Positions 10,907 to 23,286 of a DNA stretch of 64,000 bases are shown one piece after another; within the stretch, counting starts at the first letter, position 1; each line of letters begins with the position of its first letter. The DNA lies in assembly GCF_042453785.1 (NCBI RefSeq), contig NC_091664.1, positions 1,045,001 to 1,109,000 of the forward strand, given 5' to 3'. The translations under genes and the position numbers were made by a program. The stretch is from Malus domestica (Eukaryota > Streptophyta > Magnoliopsida > Rosales > Rosaceae). The notes beneath the pieces were generated by a model. That model had not been told where the DNA came from and made no database searches. It saw nothing but the letters and a program-made list of their open reading frames with translations.

Positions 10907-11671
10907 AGCCACTGTATACTAGAGGAAGGAGGTCATGGTTGAAATACGTAATGCTTTACGCTGTGACCAATAGCCATTGAAAACTTTGTGTTGAAATATG
11001 CTATGCAAATCTACGTAGGTAAACTAAAGATTCGATGCAGATTATATTTGAACTTTATATTAAGCTTGTCATGCTGATCTAAATTAGAGTTGTATTTCAT
11101 CAGAAAACATCTGTGGTTGTTAGCAGTCAACTTATTCGGCCCGTATGTGAAGATGTGTTTGGTTTATGTTGTTTGTGCGATTGTGTTGGTGATGTTGATC
11201 TTTCCTTAGAGGAGCAATACCTAGAGGCCAGAGTTTTAGGGCCATTTAATTGAAAATAGATTTACTTAATCACTTTGTGGCTTACATAAATTTTCAAGAT
11301 TCACATCTCGTTTGAGCTCTGCTCGTAAAATAAACAAGTCAAGCTAAGTCAAAGCTCAATAGATTAGCACTAAGATATCCAACTTGGCACGATTTTTTTA
11401 TACCCTTATTGCACCTTTTAGCTTGATATATTGATGTTGCTCGTTCTTTGACAGCTTAAAACTTTTGGGGTCTAGCGGTTATCTAATTAACATGTCCCGT
11501 GATTCTCAAGCAGACTTAAAACACCCTCTTGTAGTGAATAATGCGGATCTGTTCCTGTATTTCCTTGGGACAACTCCTCCAAACTTTTCCAACCTACACA
11601 TATGAAAATTTCCATAGGAGGTTATCTAACTAATCTGTTCCTGAAATTAATACGCGTGGATCCCTTGAGAG
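10907..11671. other. 3' flank of the SUMO-like gene, intergenic
   Basis: Probable 3' UTR of the SUMO-like gene in the first few hundred bases, then unique AT-rich sequence. No further gene was recognised on either strand. Confidence 0.35.
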
Positions 11672-11823
11672 GGTAATAGATATTCAGATTTGACGCGTGC
11701 ACACGAAATTCCACTCTCAGTCAATTTGAGCCTGATCCTCCATGATAGGTAATAGATATATAGATTTCACCCGTACGCTCGAAATTCCACTCACAGTCGA
11801 TTTCAGTCTGACCCTCCATGATC
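11672..11823. repeat. Tandem duplication, 2 x 76 bp
   Basis: Two units, each starting GGTAATAGATAT and ending CCTCCATGAT, lie head to tail with a 76-bp period and scattered differences, so the duplication is not fresh. Non-coding. Confidence 0.75.
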
Positions 11824-12297
11824 GACAGAAGTTGATTCGCAGTCTCCAGTTCTTTGATCCATTGCATCTACACAGCAAAGAAAACACGAGGAGTATGTCG
11901 AAGATGTAGGTAGTTTTCCTTCTTCACTTAAATTTATTTGTCGTTTAATACGATTACATTTAATTTTTCACTTCATCATTCTTCGATCCTTCATTCCCAT
12001 GTTCTTAAACATCCTTGACGTAAACAAAAGGATACAATTTGAAGTACTGGGAGAACACAAGCGGACAGGTAAGTTGTGGAGATACCAAAATAAGAAGGCT
12101 TGAGCACTGCAACTCTTTCTTCAAAAACCAAAGGAGAGTGATGTAGGATCATTGTCGAAATTTCAAGCATGCAATGTTGCGCCCCCATCTTTCCTTTTTT
12201 CCTTTGTTGAGGAACCAAAAAAGAAGGAGATGCAACACAAGAAGAAAACTTCCGATGAGCCGCCATGCCCACCACCACCAGAAGTGTTCTCTTTGGT
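11824..12297. other. Intergenic, no gene recognised
   Basis: Short open frames on both strands here (for example 11991-12341 on the minus strand) overlap each other and resemble no known family. Confidence 0.35.
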
Positions 12298-13085
12298 ACC
12301 GTTTGGTACGCAGACAAGACGGAACGGAACGAAGGTTCCATGCTACGTTTGGTGTACGCTCAGGCCGGAATGGAACAAAAGATTAAATGACAATCGTACC
12401 CTTCCACTCCGACGAGTTCGACCTTACCTGAGCCATCGCCGACGAGTTCAACGTCAACCCTCACATATTCCGCCTAATCCTTGCCGTCCCATCCCTCGAG
12501 CGATGGCATCGGCCACGTCTTTTCACTGGCTTTACCCGGTACCCTTATGTTCTTCCTGTTTGTTTCCCCATAAAATTTCCTCTCTTTGGCCTTCTCAGAA
12601 CCCTTTATCCCGATCTGGGTTTTTTTTTTGTTTGTCTTCTTTGAATATAGAAATCAAACGCAAAGAAAATTATTTTTTGTTGGGTTTTTGTCACTCAGTT
12701 TCCTGAAAAATTTGAAGTGCAATCAAAGAAACTTGGTTTCCCGAAAAAACAAGAGAACTTAGTTTTTGAGTTAATTTGTTGAGGTAAATTTCGATTTTTA
12801 GTGAATATTTTATGCTAATTGTGTATAAATGAAGAGTTCTCTAAAATTTTGATTGATTTTCGAAATGAAATTGATGAAAAAGAGGGGGTATTGTTGTCTA
12901 AAAAGTTATAATTTTGTTTTTCATGGGTTGAAACAAGTCATTCCAGGGAGGAGAGTGACACAAAAAATTGACCAAAATTCATTCCACAGAACAGTGCGTT
13001 CCAAGCACATTAGCACACCAAACGTGAGACGTATGCGTCTCATCCCATTACGTTCCATCTCATCCTACATATCAAACGGTACTTT
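12298..13085. mobile_element. hAT-like non-autonomous element
   Basis: The left end reads TACCGTTTGGTACGCAGAC and the right end CCTACATATCAAACGGTAC, an imperfect inverted repeat. GGAACGGAACG-type motifs lie inside the left end and their complement (CGTTCCATCTCATCC) inside the right. The open frame crossing it (12152-12706) is low-complexity and has no recognisable domain. A precise target duplication was not found. Confidence 0.5.
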
Positions 13086-13434
13086 TAAGAACTGTTCTAA
13101 AGATTCTCATATTAAGAATGAAGATGCAATAGTCAGTACTTTCCTATTTCCATCATCTTAATTCCTATTCTTCGTTAGCCTCGTATCTTGTTTTCCTATA
13201 AATACTTTCTTTTCGAGTTCTTAGTTTTGTTATTCGTTTGATGTGAGAATCTATTCTCTAACACGCCTCACAAATTCGCAATGATATCCCTATCTTGTTT
13301 TCCTATAAAAAGAGTCTCCTCTCATCCATAGCATTTGCCCAATGCTATAAATTTGGGCCAAAAACACAAAGAAAGTGAAAAATCCAAAGCCCACAACTCC
13401 CAAAGTAAGGAGTTAACGGCTATAAAAGTACCCA
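13086..13434 (+). other. Promoter-like flank upstream of the PAH-domain gene
   Basis: Non-coding. It contains two related blocks with TCTTGTTTTCCTATAAA (13188-13204 and 13292-13308), either of which offers a TATAAA. GGCTATAAAAGTACCC at 13418-13433 lies just before the pyrimidine-rich leader and is the better TATA candidate. Confidence 0.35.
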
Positions 13435-13621
13435 CTTAGTTCCCACGCTCCCACTTCCCCACTGCCCACTGCCCTGCCCTGCCCCCCGTTCGTCTCTTCT
13501 CCCTCTCTCCAAGTCTCTTAAATAGTTGATCAGAACTGAACTGGCAAAACCCTTCTCTCTCGGCTGTCTCTCTCTCTCTACAGAGCTCTTTCTCTCTCTC
13601 AAACTTTCTCTCTCTTAGCAG
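13435..13621 (+). other. Candidate 5' UTR exon of the PAH-domain gene
   Basis: A CT-rich leader with many TCTC repeats ends TTAGCAG|GTGATC, a consensus donor. An acceptor TTTTTCCAG at 15089-15097 lies 21 nt before the ATG of the downstream PAH gene. Joining them gives a spliced leader with a 1.47-kb intron. This is inference from splice signals only. Confidence 0.4.
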
Positions 13622-14633
13622 GTGATCTTTCTCCACCTCTCAATTTTATATAATTTATTTATTTATACGGAATGAGATTATTTGATTTTCTTGATATTTG
13701 CGGCCTGCTGATGTTTTTCACAAATTTGCCTGTTTTAGGGTATTTGATTTTATTTTTTTAAATATTTTTAATGGGGTTTTGGGTGCTGCTGCTAAATTTT
13801 TAATTTGAAAAATACTAGGGGCTGTTGGGATGCGGGTCTTTTCAGTTTCAAGGGTTTAGGATGAGTGGGAGGGTGAGTGGGGCCTTCAATCACCGCAGTG
13901 GGGTCTTGGGCTTCAAAATCTCATCGGACGGTGGTGGAGGTTTCTTCAATTTTAAGCCTTTTTACAATATAGGGACATCATGCCCCACGTATTTGTGTAA
14001 ATAGAGGGACAAAGCTTTCTGACTTAGATTGTGTCGCAATATACATCTCGAAGCGGAGAGATACTCTCTTACAACCAAAGACATAATTTTAGCGGCATTA
14101 CTTATTCAATAAATTTTTGTCATGTGTTTAAAAAATGAACCACCCGTCCCATAAATATTTCTCCTACGATATCTTTAGTTACAAGAAAGCTTATCTCTAA
14201 GCAAGCAAGGTTTGCCTAGCCACTTAAGCCAATTTCCTCCTCTCTATCCAAGTAGGCAATATTGCGTACTTCAAAACCATGGGTGTATTGGGCCCCAAAT
14301 AATATAGTAATGTCTATTTGATTTGTCTAGTTCCTTGAAGTGACCAACTTTTTTCATGAGTTGAAATGGTAGGCAACATGTCACATAGTTGCTATAGTAA
14401 AATTTTGGCCGCCTCTTATGCATACTCACTTGGAGATGCTCTAAGATGCTGATGTTAATCCCTTGAGGTTAGCTCAAGTGGTGAGGGCGGGCGGTAAAAC
14501 AACGGAATGAAATGTTAATATTCTTAGACTGTGATTCTGAATTATCGATCATGCTGATTTTTACTAGAATATGCCGTTCATATTTACAATTTGATATCAT
14601 AAGTTAGGTGAAAATAACCCCATTTTGAAATGT

Positions 14634-14745
14634 GAGCTGTTATTGACACTCCAAAAAAGTCATCTTGCACTTCTCCCTTCTTACTTTTACAAGGATGAAT
14701 TTGCACTGAAGGAGTGCAAGATGACCATTTTGGAATGTCAACCTT
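14634..14745. mobile_element. Small MITE, copy 1
   Basis: The ends read ATTGACACTCCAAAAAAGTC and GACCATTTTGGAATGTCAA, an imperfect terminal inverted repeat, with ATCTTGCAC/GTGCAAGAT just inside. A relative with the same plan is at 16971-17068, and a fragment (CACTAGGGAGGAGTGCAT) occurs at about 10300. It lies in the proposed leader intron of the PAH gene. Confidence 0.6.
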
Positions 14746-15118
14746 AAAAAAAGGAAAACAAATGTGTTACTTAACTATCATAGGGATTCAACATGAAAAA
14801 TGGAGTGCTGGCTGTCGACTGCCTGGACACCCTCCCCCTTCTCTTTTATCCAAACTTGGGACCAGCAACGTTAGATAAACTTACACAGCTGGAGTTAACT
14901 ATATGTTTTTGTTATTTTTTTTCCTTACCCTAAAAGTCATTACTACTTCGCATCGCAGTTGGCAATTGGCATTAGTCTATTGATGAAACAAGGCATTAGT
15001 GAGGAAGCAAGACAATGAGTTTCTCTCGTTGATTGCTTGACTAGAAAGAAAAGCTTTATCACAACCGATTGAGTTCTTTTCTCGGAAATTTTTCCAGGAA
15101 ACGCGAAAGAAAATCGAG

Positions 15119-15460
15119 ATGGAAAACAATCCAAGAGAAAAAGCCTTGGTGTACGTACTCAAACAGTTACAAGGAGTGCAGCATTTCAAGGATGCTCAAG
15201 AGAAGTTACAGAAGAGCATATACAACAGAGGGTTTTTCCTCTGCAGAAAAGTTCGGGAAAAACTTGGTAGTTCGGACAAGTTCATTGCGTTCCTAAAGCA
15301 ACTGCACTTGTATAGCAGCGGAGTTATAGATCTGACCGAGTTTCTGAATCTGGTCGACGATGTACTTCGAGCGGATCAAGATCTTATGAACGAGTTTGAT
15401 GCTTTCCTGGAGCACTGTGAGAAGGAGCAGATGAATTGGTCGCTTAGGAGTGAAAGCTGA
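15119..15460 (+). CDS. Single-domain SIN3-type paired amphipathic helix (PAH) protein
   Basis: A 113-aa single coding exon. Residues ~40-105 match the third PAH domain of plant SIN3-like corepressors: FFLCRKVREKLGSSDKFIAF, then LKQLHLYSSGVIDLTEFLNL, then LMNEFDAFLEHCEKE. These are the expected helix 1, helix 2 and the D-L-M-xx-F-xx-F-xx-CE ending. In SIN3 such domains bind short helices of repressors and anchor histone-deacetylase complexes. Here the rest of SIN3 (PAH1, PAH2, HDAC-interaction region) is absent and the protein ends 10 residues after the domain. The first 35 residues are helical and charged. It may be a small competitor or adaptor, or a retained fragment of a larger gene; the frame is undamaged. 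The start at 15119 is the first ATG after an acceptor-like TTTTTCCAG. Confidence 0.75.
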   Translation: MENNPREKALVYVLKQLQGVQHFKDAQEKLQKSIYNRGFFLCRKVREKLGSSDKFIAFLKQLHLYSSGVIDLTEFLNLVDDVLRADQDLMNEFDAFLEHCEKEQMNWSLRSES

Positions 15461-16275
15461 CTTTTGAACAGTTTTGTCAATAGCTAGTTTCGTTCACCTT
15501 GCAGAAACTTGTTAGCTTAATCTAGTTTTCCATTCGTCTTTGTATTAATGTATATGGCAGGAACTAATTTAGATTCGTTTTTAATGTGTTGACGTAGAAT
15601 GTTAAATTTGAGTTCGTCGCTTAAATGATTAAAAGCGTTTATCCTTGTATCTGATGCCAAGTGTTTGAACGTCCCCTCCCCTTAACGCCCATCAAAGGGC
15701 AAAAAAGAATAATTGAGTTAAATCTCAACCATTTACTCGTGAGAAAAAATGTGTGGGTAAAAATGTGTGGGTGAGGAGTTTAGGTATTGGACTCGTTCAA
15801 AACCTTTGTTTTTGAACTTGTGCGGACTCATGTACGATTAAGCTGGTTATACAAGATTAGGAAACAAATTCAAAAGCATAGTTATAATGGTAAAACATCA
15901 CGAGATGAAAACATTGAAAACGCATCTGGAAAGACCAGACGTTACATATTGATTGCCTTTTGCATCTCTATGTTTGTTTACATTGTAGTTATGAACGTAA
16001 CACCACCCAAATCCCCTCAAATTATAACATGTACGTTTACTAATACCAGATCACGACGCGGTGTCACCAATCTACCGAAATTGGGAGAAATTTGGTACAC
16101 AAGTCCTCGTGATCTGCATTTTTGGTCAGAAATTTGTACTTCCTATTCATATTAAAAATCTGGATTGGTATGAATAAGGGGTGCTCCACTAAAAACTTGC
16201 ACCAGGGTAAGAATACAAGTACTTCATTTACACAGGAAAGAAAAAAACTTACAGCCAAAACTGGTACTTGAGATC
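15461..16275. other. Convergent intergenic region between the PAH gene and VPS38
   Basis: It holds the probable 3' UTRs of both genes. An open frame at 15787-16155 (TTG start) has one hydrophobic stretch (YILIAFCISMFVYIVVMNV) but no family resemblance and no ATG start. It is not called a gene. Confidence 0.4.
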
Positions 16276-19200
16276 TCACGTATCCATATAATCTACAGAT
16301 TGAATAGTCCTTACAAGCTCCTTCAAATTAGCAAGGACATTGCGTGGCCCTAAGCTCTTAACGCCAATGTAATTTAAAAGCTGCTCTAAATCCTACACCA
16401 GCACAAAAGCAACGCTACGGTCAATATAGTACAGCGTGACAATCTTAATGGGTTAAGAGAGTAAATAAAGCAAAGCAAAGCAAAACAAAAAGAATCCTCC
16501 ATTCACTAACAAAATCAGAAGAAAACAGAACCTACAGGTCAAGAGAACATACAAATGTGCTGAAAGTAGAGTCCCAGATACGAGTGGGTTAAGAGAAGAA
16601 AGACCAAGTACAGAAGGACATGACATAAGAACACCATACTATATTAAGAGTTTACACGTCTTAAAAAAGATTCACGTTAATCGGTTTTTATAAATTAGAA
16701 TTAGAATGTAAGCAGAAATGATTAATTTACTTATTGAGCTATATATAAAATGATGTCATGTTATTTATTAGAATCTAATGTGTTGTTCGAGTATATATCC
16801 TGGCAATTTAGGTAATTTGTCAGTATGAGATTTTCCTATATAAATAGCCTTTCCGTAAATGGGTTTCATACAACGTAGTCATTACTGATAATGATGGAGA
16901 ATATTGATTTAACCAAAAAAACCAAAAGAAAAAAAACGACTTATTCTAGTTATTCTCCTTTTCTCTATAGGAATTGTTAGTGGAGCTCCAAAATAGTCAT
17001 CATTCACTCTCCTGTGTTGTTTTCACTAGGGAGGAGTGCATGATGAATATTTTGGAGTGCCAATAACATCTCCCACTCTCTCCCTCTCTTATATTTTTTT
17101 CCCGTCTCTTCCACCTCTCTCTATTCTTACATTAATTTGGTTCCAGAGCAAGCTTTCTAAATAACTATGTTTACCAAGGTTACCGTCACTGAAAAGCACA
17201 TTCAAAATGAGAAAACACACACACAAACGCAAACAGAGCAAGGAAATGAAAGATTAACCATATGAAAAATAACAGAAACTACACTAATCTGAACAGGTGG
17301 TTATGGACCCCCATGGAAAAGGTATGAACAAGTTTGCACCTTGTTTAATAAGAATACAGCATATGCGGCTCTCGTTGTGTCTTGGCCATCTAAAAAGAGA
17401 GGGAACTCCACATGCTTCACATCCGTTGAAACCACTGTATTTGACGACACATCGGATGAAGTAGGCTCTACGGATGGTCCATAATCAATAATATAGGAAT
17501 GGGAACCACCCAAACGCAATGGATAACGCAACGGAACTTTTAAGTAGGAAGCTATAAGTAAGACAGCCTGCATTCAAAATCAATATAAAGAGAGCATTCT
17601 TATTTAAAACAACTGTGGCTAAACAAACAAAACAAATTGCCCACTAAGAAATGCACTTGAATACGCATCTTAGAGTAGAAGCTACCAAATTCATCAGGTA
17701 TGAATTAGCAACATAATAGTTTATATCAGGCAAAGAAAGAATACTACGCACATGACCGACATATCCCAGGGCTGTTGCAGACTTCTGAACCTCCTTTTTG
17801 TCAGTGAAAAAACTCATCATTTTAAAAGGCAGCATTGTCAAATGGAGACCTAAAATTGTCAATGTTCCTTGATTTGCAGGCTTAAATCGAGCAGAATTAC
17901 CTGTACAATTTGAAGAAGAAACACAAGAAAAATATAATCTGAGTACAGCAGAATACATTACCAAAGGTTATTAGCCTTGACATAAAGAAGATATTAATTA
18001 TTTCACAATAAATATTCTTCAAAAGAAAATAAAACTGGATATGGATATTCTGATACTGTAGCCAATTAAATCATCAAGAATATATATATGTATATGTGTG
18101 TGTGTGTATATATATATAATATGTCTATATATATCAAACAAATAAATAAAAGATTGGCATAGTAAACAAATATGTACACGAAAAGCTTCAAAAGCAAACA
18201 TCTGCAATGTGGACAGCCCTGTCGTTTGAAAGGTACTATTTTTTTTTTCTTTTCATTAAAAATTTTGGTTCATGAGTTGTAACTTTATCTTTAAGTATAC
18301 AATAGACATTAGAGGTTACAGTTTAAAGTTTAGCTCTAGGGTGTAGGGCATTAACCCAAACTAATCCTAAACCCTGGATGGAAGGGGAAATAATGCAAAT
18401 TTTGAATGGCACAAAACATTCCAGTGCTGACATCACTTAAGAAGAAGGCTCAAGTTCCTCACACATAAACACCCCACACACATAGCCTACTTCTAAAACG
18501 TGATCCTACATTGGGGGATTGTGCACCATCGACCAGCAAGGGATCCTTCGGATATAGCATAAAGAATTGCCCATATTTTGAATTTGAACAGAGTTCAAGG
18601 TCATGCATTGAGAACTCCGAGAAACCAACTGTTAATAAAAAGAAGTGAGGTAGAACAAGTAAGAAAATTTGGGAATAAGGTAACACTACATAACCACACA
18701 AATTCCCAACCACTAATCAACAGTTAGATTCAATATCTTCATACTCAGACAACACTGACAAGCTAAACAAGCACTTATACAATTTAGGAACATGGGAAAC
18801 AAAAATGATATAGTTAGTAATTCAAACGAAAGCCACATCTTATGACAGTTGGGATAGCAAATGTTGCCATAATATCCATAATTTCATGAATGTGGATAGA
18901 TTAAATAGGAAAGATTTGTAGTGATTGCTTGAACAATTAGCCTTTCCTTTCCTTCCTTTAGCCATATGGGTATTTACTGATTCTACCTCAGTTACTCTTT
19001 TTCCGATTGCACAAATTAAACAAGGTATCATAAAACATAAAATAAATATCTCAGTATCATATACCTGATCTACTAGTGTTTGGAAATGACTCAAGTTCCT
19101 GTTCTTGTGCAGGACCCATAGTGAACTTTACAGGATATAGCAACGAAACTTGTGATATCATATGTTGTTGTCGCCTTCTTAGCATCTTTTGTAAGCTTTT

Positions 19201-21042
19201 AAGACGAACATAGCCCTTGTCTCTGGAAAGTAGCTGATTGGACTCCTGTAACAAAAGCGTAAATCAGATTTTCCACCAGACAACATAAATCAATTACTAA
19301 AATTCAACAGTAACTTTAAAACATGAAAAGGCGCATTGAGAAGAAAACATAGCATGGCAAATTTTGATTTTTGAAATAGATCATAAAGCAAATTAACATT
19401 AAAAGTGATAAAAAGAATCAATCTGATGGCACGAAACTAAAAAAATATACATCAAGCATATGCATGTATATATACAACTACAACTAGTTTACTAATGATT
19501 AAATTTTGAATTAAAAAGCGACCCAATCTAAGTCATTAATGGTGCTTTCAACACAGGTTGCTGCTCCAAAAGAATCTAGAGTTTATAATTCATAAACATA
19601 CAAACTCTCCTTCGCCCAACCACTGTTTGGTACATAATAATCCAAATCACTTTTACCTCCAACCGCTTCCTAGCAACAGATAGAGACGTCCCAGCAACCA
19701 ATAGCGACCGAAGCTCTATACTAAGCTGCTCCTCTTTCTTTTTTGTATTCTCCACAGCAAGCATAGAATGCCTTGACATGTTTCCCATCACCATTTTTCT
19801 CGCTTCCAGTTTCTGCTGCATCTCCTCAAGCTCATTTGATCGTCTCAATGACTCAGCTTCAACCTGCCAACAACAATGCCACCCGCTACCCCGCGGGCTA
19901 ATCAATTAAGGCCCAATCAATCAAGTAACAACACAATGTGCCAGTGATGAGTCTGATGACTCTGTGCACAGTCAAAATACACTGTCAATTAGTCCTAAAT
20001 TTTCAAATGCTCCAACTAAAAGGTAATGCACTGTCAGCGGAGGGGCATGAGGAACCTTTTTTATTGCTTTATTTGGTTAGTACATAAAAACAACTGGGTC
20101 ACTCTATTAAACCTTGACTTAACATTTGAATCAACTAAGCAACATTTCATTATTGTAAATACTGTGCAGTAGAAACCAAAGACAACACTTTTACTTAAGT
20201 TCCTAAGAGAAACCATACAAAATATACTGCCGGGTTTAATTTGTTAGACACAAAAAGAGAGAATGACAGCAAATAAGGAAATGATGTAAAATCTCATTTC
20301 TTTGATAGTGCGGACTATTCCGTAGTACGGGAAATGAAGAGTCCAGATTGAATTGAGGAAATACTATTTTTGCTTACCTATCTAATGGATATAAAACCGG
20401 ACTACCCAGTAGTCCGAATTATTGAAGACTCACCCATAAATTTAATGCATTTTTCGTTTCTTACATTCACTCACTCCGCAATCAAAGACGGAAAATTCTT
20501 TTATAGAATTAAATTACAAAGTCCACAATTTCTACTTTCAGATCCTAATACCACCAGTTTAGTTGAAACTTGATTAAATCAATCCAAACAAAAAATAATA
20601 ATAATAATAATAAACCCAGTAACCTAGCTAAAATAATAACCGCCTTGCCATACTTCCACCGGAATAATTCTAACTATTTCCCCTAAGTCTGTTAATCCAG
20701 CAACCACAAAAACCCGGTTATATCCATACATCTAAGTGAAGAACTATTTAAACTTCAATTTCTAACTGCACAATAAACAAAATTAAATCTCCATAACCAT
20801 ATTCAACTACATTTTCTCAGAATATCAAAAGCCCGAAAGTTGGGCATCCACTAAAACCCTACCTCAATAAGAAACTCGAGCTTCCGCTGAAGACTCTGCT
20901 TCTTCTCCTGAGCTTCGCTAAAAGCAGAAGAAAGACTCCATAACCTCACAATCTCTTGCTCGAATTCCTCCCATTCGATCACCTTCACGTTTTCGAGATC
21001 GCTCTTCGTCGACTCTGCAGGCTGGGCTCGGTCTCGTTCCAT
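16276..21042 (-). CDS. VPS38: VPS38 / UVRAG-like subunit of class III PI3-kinase complex II
   Basis: Six minus-strand exons: 20863-21042, 19657-19863, 19065-19245, 17752-17900, 17340-17567 and 16276-16392. The joined frame is 1062 nt (353 aa), in phase throughout, about the length of plant VPS38. Residues 1-170 are a charged coiled coil ([20 protein letters not shown], then [20 protein letters not shown]). The C-terminal half carries the conserved blocks [78 protein letters not shown] and, in the last exon, [23 protein letters not shown]38 joins VPS34, VPS15 and ATG6 in making PI3P on endosomes for vacuolar sorting. One MITE lies in the last intron and an AT/GT microsatellite in intron 3. It looks intact. 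The first intron was checked only by frame and GT-AG borders. Confidence 0.9.
16971..17068. mobile_element. Small MITE, copy 2 (VPS38 intron)
   Basis: The ends read TTGTTAGTGGAGCTCCAAAA and TTTTGGAGTGCCAATAACA with GTCATCATTCAC/GTGCATGATGA inside, giving a hairpin of about 100 nt. It is of the same plan as 14634-14745. Confidence 0.6.
18080..18130. repeat. Compound (TA)n/(TG)n microsatellite
   Basis: ATATATATGTATATGTGTGTGTGTGTATATATATATA-type sequence within VPS38 intron 3. Confidence 0.85.
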
Positions 21043-21535
21043 TAAAAATTGGAGATTGAGTTTCGCTTCGGCTTCGATTTGAGACGAGGCCGGGGGATCG
21101 ACGTCATCGTCCCAGAATCACCAATTAGGGTTCAGGACACATTTTCTCGGGAAAATGTTTCGAAGGGGGATTTTTTTTCTCGGAAAATTTTGATTAGGAT
21201 TCGTAGAACAGTTTGAAAGAAGGGATTGTAAAGCAAAAGAATGACAGTTGGAGGGGAGACTGGAAGTTACTAAGGCGAGGATATAAATGTCATTTTAGCA
21301 GACCAAACAGATCCTCCATTAGAGAATGCATTGCATCTGGTTGTACCTATGATGCTAGAAAGATCAAAAATTTTAAATCAAATTGCAAACAAAATGATGT
21401 GGTTATAAATGATTGGATTATTAATTAACGTGTTTATTTCTTATTGGTGACATATTATTTGGTTTAAAAAATTTAGTCTTCTTAGCATTACACATCTACA
21501 ATACTTCACTTTGTAAATCTTTATTAAAAAAAATC
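21043..21535 (-). promoter_or_regulatory. VPS38 5' leader and upstream region
   Basis: The sequence next to the start codon is GC-richer and reads CTCAAATCGAAGCCGAAGC on the coding strand, as a plant leader would. No TATA box was assigned. The rest is AT-rich with no gene recognised. Confidence 0.35.
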
Positions 21536-21712
21536 AAATTGTGTCGCATAGTACTACAGTCTAGTGATATTCCTCTTCCTTTATAAGTGAGAAGTCTTAT
21601 GTTTTATTCTCGCCAAAGGTTAATTTGAACCATATTATTGCTATGTCATTGTAAGGCTAAGCACACCCCTCTTATTTAGTGTAGATAATATCGTTTGATA
21701 AAAAAATTAAAA
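21536..21712 (+). mobile_element. tRNA-derived SINE, copy 1
   Basis: It contains a box A-like ACAGTCTAGTGATATTCC and a box B-like ATGTTTTATTCTCGCCAAAG, then AATTTGAACCATATTATTGC and an ending GATAATATCGTTTGATAAAA with an A-rich tail. A second copy with the same order is at 61309-61448. The internal RNA polymerase III-type boxes and A tail mark it as a SINE. Confidence 0.65.
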
Positions 21713-23286
21713 AAAAATCAAATTGTAGCAATAGTTCTTTAACTTTAATCCAATTGGAACAATGGTTCCTCAACTAAAAATTCATGATCATTGGTTCCTT
21801 AACTCATCAAAACGTGCAATTAGGGTCATTTTTCTCAATTCTGTTAGAATTCTGTTAAAATGAGTCATGTTGGAAAGATCATTGCTACAATTAAATTAAA
21901 GATGAGAGACCATTACTACAATTGGGTTAAAGTTGAGGGACTATGTGAAATCCCGTTCCTGGATTTCACTGTTATAATCTACGTATTTGTATTATTGAGA
22001 TTTTATATTATTTTTCGAGATTTTATTTTAATTTGTTTGAATTAAGATTTTAATTAAATTAGTTACGAAGTTTGAAGTTTGGAGATTAATTATTTAAAAT
22101 CCGTGGACCTTTCGAGGTCACAATTTATATCGTTGAATAGATTTCGAGATCACGAACGTATAGGTGAAAGCCGCTTGCGAGTTCGAGTTTTAACGGCATA
22201 GTTACGAATATTTGAAGTTGTGTTAGTAATCTATATATTTTAATTTATTTTAAAACTCCCACATAGTGGGAGAGGGACCAGGGAGAAAGGGGAAATAAAA
22301 GGGAACGGACAGAAAAAAAAAAGGGAGAGGAGTGTCTGATTTTGACCCCTTTTTGGGCATTTTCGACCCTTTTGATCCATAAACTTGAACTGCTCATATC
22401 TTCTTCATCCGAGCTCCGTTTTGGGTGATTTTGGTGTCCATGGAAAGCTCTTGAAGAGCCCTACGACCCTGTGGTGTTAGATTTCCCATTTTCTGATCCA
22501 CTTTTCCAGTTCGAGGCAGCAAAGTCCCGTGGGTTTTCGGGCGATTGTGTCATTTTTCCGATGATTCCGGCAACTATTTCCTTCGAGTGAGGTATGAAAC
22601 TTCATCTACTATTCATAATCTCCAAGTTTATATACTTGGTTTGTGCTTTCGTATTCGTTTTAGAGTTGGGTGTTTAAAGCCCTAGAAACCCGGTTTTCCC
22701 CGATGAATTTGGATGGTTTCCGGTTAGAATTTGTTGTTGGCCTAGTTGTGAATAATGTTTCCCTTATTGAGATCTTCATTCTTGTAAAATATGAGAATTT
22801 TTAGAAAAAGTCGGATTTTCCGATGTGTGGCATTCGATTTATGAAATGTTGTTGGTTGAGTGTATTTAGATAGGTCCACCACCTGGATATTCTAACAGTT
22901 GATGATACTTTAAATTCTTATATTTATATCATTTGTGAATATGGCTTGGTGTTATAAATGTGATTTCTATTGAAATGTGATTTTATATATTTAGCTGTAG
23001 ACATATGCTTATTAGCATGATTTGGCTTGTGTACTGATGATGGTTGTGATATATGTGAGTTTAATTATCCTTTTAGTAATGTGAATGATGAGTATGATTA
23101 TTTTCATGACAATGTGATCCTAGAATCCTATTAGAGGTATGTTGTAGCACTTATATGCTTGGGTGACATATTAGTGGTGACCTCGAGAAGTTGATGGTGT
23201 AGGCGACTACGTTGTAACTCATAGGGGTTGAGATGATGATAAGTTGAGGTGTTAAGTTTACTGCACCATGTAGTAGTTGTACATTG

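Noticed and set aside
12152..12706. 184-aa plus-strand open frame
   Set aside because: It crosses the left terminal repeat of a hAT-like element, is low-complexity and matches no domain.
15787..16155. 122-aa frame with a hydrophobic stretch
   Set aside because: It starts with TTG, has no family resemblance and lies in the 3' flanks of two convergent genes.
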